The position numbers and the translations under genes are program-made. From Actinomycetota bacterium (GTDB taxonomy: Bacteria > Actinomycetota > Acidimicrobiia > IMCC26256 > BP-133), in contig JAUZEX010000729.1 in the NCBI GenBank assembly GCA_030838815.1, forward strand, positions 1 through 9,716: a stretch of DNA of 9,716 nt. Reading direction: 5' to 3'. Positions 5,926-9,716 of the stretch are shown here, one piece after another. Numbering within the stretch: the stretch's first letter is position 1; each line of letters starts with the position of its first letter. The notes under the pieces were generated by a model. It was not told where the DNA came from, did no database searches, and saw only the letters and a list, made by a program, of their open reading frames with translations.

Positions 5926-6803
5926 GCACCACCCCGGCGGTCGGGGCGGTTCCAGCCGAGGGGCTCCTGCTCGTCGGGCACGGCTCCCGCTCCGACGAGG
6001 GTGCGGCTGAAATGCTGGCGATCGCCCGTCTGGTCGGAGCAGCGCTCCCCGAGGTGGCGGTCGACGTCGGTTTCCTGGAGATGACCGATCCGCCGGCCGG
6101 GCCCGTGCTCGACCGGTTGGCGGCGGCCGGGTGCGGCCGGGTCGTGGTGCTCCCGGTGGTCCTCCTCGGTGCCGGCCATGCCAAGAGCGACGTCCCGGCC
6201 GTCGTGTTGGAAGGCCGCCGGCGCCACCCTGACTTGCACGTCCATTTCGGCAGTCCGCTCGGCATCTCCCGCGACCTCGTCGGCCTGCTCGGCGGGGCGC
6301 TGACGGCGGCCGGCGGCCAGGGCCTCCCGTTGCTGCTCGTCGCCCGGGGTACGTCCGACCCCGACGCCAACGGCGACGCCCACAAGGTGACCCGCCTGCT
6401 CGGCGAGTGGGTCGGGGCCCCCTTCGTGCACACGGCCTTCACCGGCGTTACCACCCCCCTCGTCCCCGCCGGGCTGGAGGTGTTCGCCCGGCTCGGCTAC
6501 CGGCGCCTGGCGGTGGCGTTCTGGTTCCTCTGCACCGGTGTCCTCGTCGAACGGGCCCGGGCCGAGATCGCGGCCTTCTCCGCCGCCACCGGCGTCGAGG
6601 TGGTCGACGCCGGCCACCTCGGACCGGACCCCAGAGTCGTCCCGGCGATCCTGGAACGGTACGAGGAGGCCGTCCGGGGCATCCCCGCCGTCAACTGCGA
6701 CCTGTGCGCCTATCGGGCGCCATGGCCCGGCCGGGAAGGGCGCCTGGGCCAGCCCATCGGCGTCGGCCACTCCCACCTCGCCGCCGACCACCGGGGACAC
6801 TGA
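5922..6803 (+). CDS. cbiX: Sirohydrochlorin cobaltochelatase CbiX, long two-domain form
   Basis: The 293-residue product inserts Co2+ into sirohydrochlorin, the committed step of the cobalt-early B12 route. The first chelatase domain has HGSR with His20 and GAGHAKSDVP with His86, the expected metal-handling histidines. The second, duplicated domain has ARGTSDPDANGDAH, where Arg replaces the first His, and FWFLCTGVLVERA. Only the N-terminal domain therefore appears catalytic, as is common in long CbiX proteins. The tail has NCDLCAYR (Cys259, Cys262), similar to the MxCxxC iron-sulphur motif described for Bacillus megaterium CbiX. It ends in GHSHLAADHRGH with four histidines. The GTG start at 5922 overlaps the cbtA stop; upstream in this frame is only shadow sequence. 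Confidence 0.93.
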   Translation: MSTTPAVGAVPAEGLLLVGHGSRSDEGAAEMLAIARLVGAALPEVAVDVGFLEMTDPPAGPVLDRLAAAGCGRVVVLPVVLLGAGHAKSDVPAVVLEGRRRHPDLHVHFGSPLGISRDLVGLLGGALTAAGGQGLPLLLVARGTSDPDANGDAHKVTRLLGEWVGAPFVHTAFTGVTTPLVPAGLEVFARLGYRRLAVAFWFLCTGVLVERARAEIAAFSAATGVEVVDAGHLGPDPRVVPAILERYEEAVRGIPAVNCDLCAYRAPWPGREGRLGQPIGVGHSHLAADHRGH

Positions 6804-6824
6804 CGCCCCAGGCAGAACCGCGGG

Positions 6825-7076
6825 TCAGGCGATGCCCACCCGGCGCAGGACCGTGGCCGTCTCCTCGTCCTCGGCGGCATCGGCGCAGTGGGCCGCAGAC
6901 CAGGTCTGCGATCCGTTGGGAGGCACGACCACCACCGGGCCCTCGGCGGTGCCGTCGCAGACCCAGCAACGCTGCTCGGGCCCGAACCACGTCACGCCGC
7001 ACACCGGGCAACCGTGCAGCCGGCCGTCCGGCTCCCGCCCGTACGCCTCCTCGATGCCCGACTCCACGGTGCCCAC
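6825..7076 (-). CDS. Small zinc-ribbon-like protein of unknown function
   Basis: The 83-residue product has a CPVC...CWVC pair (Cys23, Cys26, Cys37, Cys40), a CX2C-X10-CX2C arrangement typical of a zinc ribbon or rubredoxin-like knuckle. Around it are an acidic N-terminus and a segment GPVVVVPPNGSQTWSAAHC with another Cys and His. I do not recognise the family. The start is taken as GTG 7076; GTG 7067 is an alternative with a slightly better GGTGGG upstream. It is the last gene of the cbbR-side series, 25 bases after the cupin gene, and converges on cbiX with only 21 bases between. A protein-protein, RNA or redox role is possible; nothing in the sequence decides it. Confidence 0.65.
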   Translation of the reverse strand: MGTVESGIEEAYGREPDGRLHGCPVCGVTWFGPEQRCWVCDGTAEGPVVVVPPNGSQTWSAAHCADAAEDEETATVLRRVGIA

Positions 7077-7101
7077 CGTACCTGCGGCCGGACTGCCCGA
7101 A

Positions 7102-7476
7102 CTACGAGTCGCGGTGGACCGCGTCGGGGGAGAAGGCCGGCAGGCAGACGGCGACGTACTCGGCTCCCTCCGGCGACGGTGAGCTGTACCGGACCCATTC
7201 GCCCGGCGCGGTGTGCACCGCCTGACCGGCCCGGACCTCGGTGCGGCCCCCGGCGTGCTCCACCACGAGCAGCCCCTTGAGGACGACGGTGTATTCGTCG
7301 AACTCCGGCGTCTGGCCCGGCTCTTCCCAGCCGGACGGGCTGGTCATCCTGGCGATGCTCACGGACGGCGTCGCGCTGTTGACGCGACCGACGAACTCCT
7401 CGATGACCTTCGGAAGGTTCCCCGCCGCCTCCACCCGGGCCGGCGACTCGATGAAATCAGGCATGCGGACCAGCAT
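7102..7476 (-). CDS. Small cupin-fold protein without canonical metal ligands
   Basis: The product has 124 residues. The single cupin core shows motif 1 as EFDEYTVVLKG (58-68), with Glu61 and Gly68 in the E-X6-G spacing. The HxH pair expected just before it is replaced by GQTPEFD. Motif 2 reads GQAVHTAPGEWVRYSSP, with PG conserved and the second-motif His absent. It may therefore not bind metal in the standard way. An N-terminal region, VIEEFVGRVN, and the ending VCLPAFSP resemble stand-alone actinobacterial cupins. It lies 10 bases after the PH-like gene and 25 before the zinc-ribbon gene, all on cbbR's strand. ATG 7476 is used; ATG 7464 (Met5) is possible. No Shine-Dalgarno sequence is apparent. 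Substrate unknown. Confidence 0.82.
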   Translation of the reverse strand: MLVRMPDFIESPARVEAAGNLPKVIEEFVGRVNSATPSVSIARMTSPSGWEEPGQTPEFDEYTVVLKGLLVVEHAGGRTEVRAGQAVHTAPGEWVRYSSPSPEGAEYVAVCLPAFSPDAVHRDS

Positions 7477-7486
7477 TGCAGATGGC

Positions 7487-7798
7487 CTAAGCGGCGCTGT
7501 AGCGGGCCAGGGCGACCTGGCGACGCAGGGCCTGGAGGGCCTCGCTGCGGTCGGTGCCGGGGCGGTACTTCATCCGGAGGGCCTGGCCGTCGAGAGCGAT
7601 GAAGACGTCGTGGATGTCGAACGTGGCCGCCTTGAGGCGGGCGTAGGGATAACGCGTAAAGCGGCCGCCGGCGTTCAGATAGAAGGCCCGGGACGTCACG
7701 ACCAGCGGCGTGGGCCGCCCGTTGGGGCCCTCGACGACGTCCTCGGCCAGGACGCGCTCGCCCTCTTCCAGCAGCCCCCGGATCGCCGACGTGCTCAT
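7487..7798 (-). CDS. Hypothetical protein with a bacterial PH-like domain
   Basis: The 103-residue product reads as alternating beta strands ending in an amphipathic helix. It starts with GLLEEGERVLAEDVV, then LVVTSRAFYLNAG and FTRYPYARLKAATFDI, and closes with EALQALRRQVALARY. The pattern 'ER.L......G.LVVT.R.........RYPY..L' resembles small bacterial PH-like proteins of the YokE/bPH kind. This is a fold impression, not a firm family match. ATG 7798 was chosen. The frame is open further upstream, but that stretch is a shadow of cbbR. The gene follows the cbbR stop by 65 bases and precedes the cupin gene by 10. A perfect 12-bp palindrome lies 3 bases before the ATG. No membrane segment or signal peptide is present. 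Confidence 0.72.
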   Translation of the reverse strand: MSTSAIRGLLEEGERVLAEDVVEGPNGRPTPLVVTSRAFYLNAGGRFTRYPYARLKAATFDIHDVFIALDGQALRMKYRPGTDRSEALQALRRQVALARYSAA

Positions 7799-7801
7799 GT
7801 C

Positions 7802-7813
7802 GTCGATATCGAC
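7802..7813. promoter_or_regulatory. Perfect 12-bp palindrome before the PH-like gene
   Basis: GTCGATATCGAC is fully self-complementary and sits 3 bases upstream of ATG 7798, in the 65-base gap after cbbR. It could be a dimeric regulator site or could form a small hairpin at the start codon. In a GC-rich genome GTCGAC-type palindromes also arise by chance, so the functional claim is weak. Confidence 0.3.
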
Positions 7814-7863
7814 CGCGACCCGTCGGACTTGAACCTCTGCCCTGCGTTGCTCCCGAAACGCGC

Positions 7864-8835
7864 CTATGCGCGTCCTCCGCCGGGCCCCGGTCGCACCCAA
7901 CCGGAGTCGAGCAGGTGGGCGAGGAAGCGGTTGGGAGTGGGGGCCAGGGGCTCGCCGGCCCGGGCGACGAGGTGCCAGGGGCGGTTGATCGCCGGCCCCG
8001 GGGTCCGCCACTCCTCCAGCGCGCCCGACTCCAGGTCGCCGGCCACCGCGTCGGCCGAGATCAGCGTCACACCGAGCCCGATCCTGACGCACTCCACCAC
8101 CGCACCGTTCGAGCCGAAGGTCAGGATCCGGGGCGAGAGGCCGAGCCCGTCGAGGAGGGCCTCCGAGGTGGCCCGGGTGCCGGACCCGGGCTCCCGCAGC
8201 AGCCAGGTGGCGGCGTCCAGTTCGGCCTCGGTGACCACCCGGACCACGGCTCGGGCCCGCCGGCGACCCGGCTCGGCGGCGGGGGCCTTCGGAGCGCTGA
8301 TCACGACCAGGTGGTTGGGCCGGACGGCCAGGGTTTCGGCGCCGGGCGGGGGCCGCCCGCCGATGGCCAGGTCGACCTCGTGGTGGGCCAGGAGGTCGGC
8401 GACGCGCCGGCGGTTGCCGACCTCCAGCGAGACGGCCACCTCGGGGTGTCCGGCCAGGAACGAGGCCAGCAGCGGGGGAGCGAGGTGCTCGCCGGCCGTC
8501 GTGACCGACGCCAGCCGCAGGCGGCCGCGGTCGGGATCGGCTTCGCCCCGGGCGGCGGCCACCGCTTCGTCGAGGAGGGCGAGAGCGGCCCGGGCCTTCT
8601 CGGCCAACGCCTGGCCGGCCGGGGTGAGGCGCAGGCCCCGCCCGTCCCGCATTACCAGGGCCACGCCCACCTGCTTGCGGACGGCGGCCAGGGCCGACGA
8701 CACGGCGGGCTGGGTGACGACGAGCTGGTCGGCGGCCGCCCGGACCGAGCCGGTGGAGGCCACGGCCAGGAATGTGCGGAGCTGCCCGAGGGTGAGGCGG
8801 GTCTCTTCGCCTCCGGTTCCAGAAAAGGGCGCCAT
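7864..8835 (-). CDS. cbbR: LysR-family transcriptional regulator, probably the RuBisCO regulator CbbR
   Basis: The 323-residue product has the LysR helix-turn-helix in its first 75 residues: LGQLRTFLAVASTGSVRAAA (16-35), then QPAVSSALAAVRKQVG, followed by LTPAGQAL and a long linker helix. The rest is a two-lobed periplasmic-binding-type effector domain with REPGSGTRATSEALL and ECVRIGLGVTLIS, both usual for LysR proteins near the effector pocket. The name CbbR rests on divergent placement, 70 bases from cbbL, the classical arrangement in which CbbR senses metabolites such as RuBP or NADPH and activates the cbb operon. ATG 8835 is chosen. The open frame upstream to 8940 crosses the intergenic region and enters cbbL in antisense. 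No Shine-Dalgarno sequence is visible, and TTGACA at 8870-8865 suggests a leaderless transcript. Confidence 0.9.
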   Translation of the reverse strand: MAPFSGTGGEETRLTLGQLRTFLAVASTGSVRAAADQLVVTQPAVSSALAAVRKQVGVALVMRDGRGLRLTPAGQALAEKARAALALLDEAVAAARGEADPDRGRLRLASVTTAGEHLAPPLLASFLAGHPEVAVSLEVGNRRRVADLLAHHEVDLAIGGRPPPGAETLAVRPNHLVVISAPKAPAAEPGRRRARAVVRVVTEAELDAATWLLREPGSGTRATSEALLDGLGLSPRILTFGSNGAVVECVRIGLGVTLISADAVAGDLESGALEEWRTPGPAINRPWHLVARAGEPLAPTPNRFLAHLLDSGWVRPGPGGGRA

Positions 8836-8905
8836 AAGCAAAAGGTGATGGATAGCGCCGGAACTGTCAATAGACACTAGGGGTATCCGCTTGCACGATG
8901 GGGTC
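8836..8905. promoter_or_regulatory. Divergent cbbR-cbbL control region
   Basis: The 70-base gap holds the inverted repeat TGTC-AATA-GACA (8865-8876). On the minus strand its left part is a perfect -35 box, TTGACA (8870-8865). A 17-base spacer leads to CACCTT (8847-8842), which would start transcription at about 8835, the cbbR ATG. On the plus strand TAGACA (8871-8876), a 17-base spacer and CACGAT (8894-8899) would start transcription at about 8906, the cbbL ATG. TCAATAGACACTA (8867-8879) also fits the LysR T-N11-A rule. Both -10 boxes are poor, so the promoter assignment is tentative. CbbR is expected to bind here. Confidence 0.45.
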
Positions 8906-9716
8906 ATGCAGAGCGCAGACCGTCTCCAGGCAGGTGTCATCCCCTACGCCAAGATGGGCTACTGGCAGCCGGACTATGAGCCGAAGGCCACCGACACCCT
9001 GGCCGCCTTCCGGATCACGCCCCAGCCCGGCGTCGACGCCGTCGAAGCCGGCGCCGCCGTGGCCGGCGAGTCGTCCACCGCCACCTGGACGGTGGTGTGG
9101 ACCGACCGGCTGTCGGCCTACGAGCACTACCAGGCCAAGTGCTACCGGGTCGATCCCGTGCCTGGTACGGACGGACAGTTCATCGCGTATATCGCCTACG
9201 ACATTGACCTCTTCGAAGAGGGCTCGATCGCCAACATGACGTCGTCGATCATCGGCAACGTCTTCGGGTTCAAGGCCCTCAAAGCCCTGCGGCTCGAGGA
9301 CCTGCGGATCCCGACCCACTACGTGAAGACGTTCCCCGGGCCGCCGCACGGCATCGTCATGGAGCGGGAGCACCTCAACAAGTACGGCCGTCCGCTCCTC
9401 GGCGCCACCGTGAAGCCCAAGCTGGGCCTGTCCGCCCGCAGCTACGGACGGGTCGTCTACGAGGCCCTCAAGGGCGGCCTCGACTTCACCAAGGACGACG
9501 AGAACATCAACAGCCAGCCCTTCATGCGCTGGCGGGACCGATTCCTGTTCTGCATCGAGGCCGTCCATCGGGCGGAGGAGATGACGGGGGAGATCAAGGG
9601 TCACTACATGAACGTGACCGCCGCCACCATGGAGGACATGTACGAGCGGGCCGAGTTCGCCAAGGAGATCGGCTCCGTCATCGTCATGCAGGACCTCACC
9701 GTCGGCTTCACCGCCA
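8906..9716 (+). CDS. cbbL: RuBisCO form I large subunit, red-type, N-terminal 270 residues (runs off the right edge)
   Basis: Ribulose-1,5-bisphosphate carboxylase/oxygenase large chain, the CO2-fixing enzyme of the Calvin cycle. The start GVIPYAKMGYWQPDYEPKATD matches red-type form I (IC/ID and actinobacterial relatives) rather than green-type sequences. Catalytic residues are present: Glu55 and Asn118 of the N-terminal domain, Lys170 in GATVKPKLGLS, and the carbamylated Lys196 with Asp198 and Glu199 in GGLDFTKDDENINSQ. Numbers run 5 below spinach. The N-terminal domain also has the segment AGESSTATWTVVW expected of form I. ATG 8906 is the only suitable start and has no Shine-Dalgarno sequence (GATGGGGTC precedes it). 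The gene is divergent from cbbR. A small-subunit gene and activase would be expected beyond the edge but are not visible. Confidence 0.96.
   Translation, partial: MQSADRLQAGVIPYAKMGYWQPDYEPKATDTLAAFRITPQPGVDAVEAGAAVAGESSTATWTVVWTDRLSAYEHYQAKCYRVDPVPGTDGQFIAYIAYDIDLFEEGSIANMTSSIIGNVFGFKALKALRLEDLRIPTHYVKTFPGPPHGIVMEREHLNKYGRPLLGATVKPKLGLSARSYGRVVYEALKGGLDFTKDDENINSQPFMRWRDRFLFCIEAVHRAEEMTGEIKGHYMNVTAATMEDMYERAEFAKEIGSVIVMQDLTVGFTA

Noticed and set aside
5355..6800. 481-codon minus-strand frame antisense to cbtA and cbiX
   Set aside because: Both plus-strand genes have clear family motifs. The antisense frame is a high-GC artefact.
6801..6831. Terminator between convergent cbiX and the zinc-ribbon gene
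   Set aside because: Only a 4-bp CGCC/GGCG pairing with a 20-base loop and no T-run; too weak to call.
7241..8848. 535-codon plus-strand frame antisense to cbbR, PH-like and cupin genes
   Set aside because: Arg/Ser/Ala-rich low-complexity shadow with no recognisable domain; the minus-strand genes explain the region.
8867..9604. 245-codon minus-strand frame antisense to cbbL
   Set aside because: RuBisCO on the plus strand is unmistakable, and the antisense peptide shows no motif.

Overview
The window is very GC-rich, with tightly packed genes and strong G/C preference at third codon positions. Its gene content and protein style suggest an actinobacterium, possibly an uncultured member of the Acidimicrobiia; that placement is an inference from style, not a phylogeny. 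Two blocks are present: a cobalamin (vitamin B12) block at about 1-6803 and the start of a CO2-fixation block at about 6825-9716.

Cobalamin block. On the minus strand, read from right to left, are cobB (4620-3187), an N-terminally extended cobI (3116-2229), cobM (2232-1420), cobL (1423-197) and the beginning of cbiG (200 to the left edge). The last four are joined by 4-base ATGA/GTGA overlaps, so they are almost certainly one translationally coupled unit. Divergent to cobB, on the plus strand, a cobalamin riboswitch (about 4650-4802) leads cbtB (4873-5076), cbtA (5104-5925) and cbiX (5922-6803): cobalt uptake plus the chelatase that inserts cobalt. CbiX together with CbiG points to the cobalt-early ('anaerobic') route. 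The plus-strand supply operon has a B12 riboswitch. The minus-strand ring-modification operon shows none.

The most unusual object is cobI. Its product carries a complete ribbon-helix-helix (RHH) DNA-binding domain at residues 1-39, fused to a full-length precorrin-2 C20-methyltransferase. A tandem 9-base repeat with 12-bp period lies 12 bases upstream of its ATG, and the same 7-base core (AACGTAG on the plus strand) recurs 10 bases upstream of cobB. I propose a PutA-like enzyme-repressor that controls the operon lacking a riboswitch. This is a hypothesis.

CO2-fixation block. cbbL (RuBisCO form I large subunit, red-type N-terminus) starts at 8906 and runs off the right edge. It is divergent from a LysR regulator, presumably cbbR (8835-7864). 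Behind cbbR on the same strand are three small genes of unknown role: a PH-like protein (7798-7487), a cupin lacking the usual metal ligands (7476-7102) and a CxxC/CxxC zinc-ribbon protein (7076-6825). This set meets cbiX tail to tail across 21 bases. The host is therefore probably able to fix CO2 by the Calvin cycle and to make B12. Several genes (cobB, cobI, cbbR, cbbL) have no visible Shine-Dalgarno sequence and have -10-like hexamers placed for leaderless or near-leaderless transcripts. No tRNA, rRNA, CRISPR array, insertion sequence or phage gene was seen, and no gene-free stretch exceeds 252 bases.
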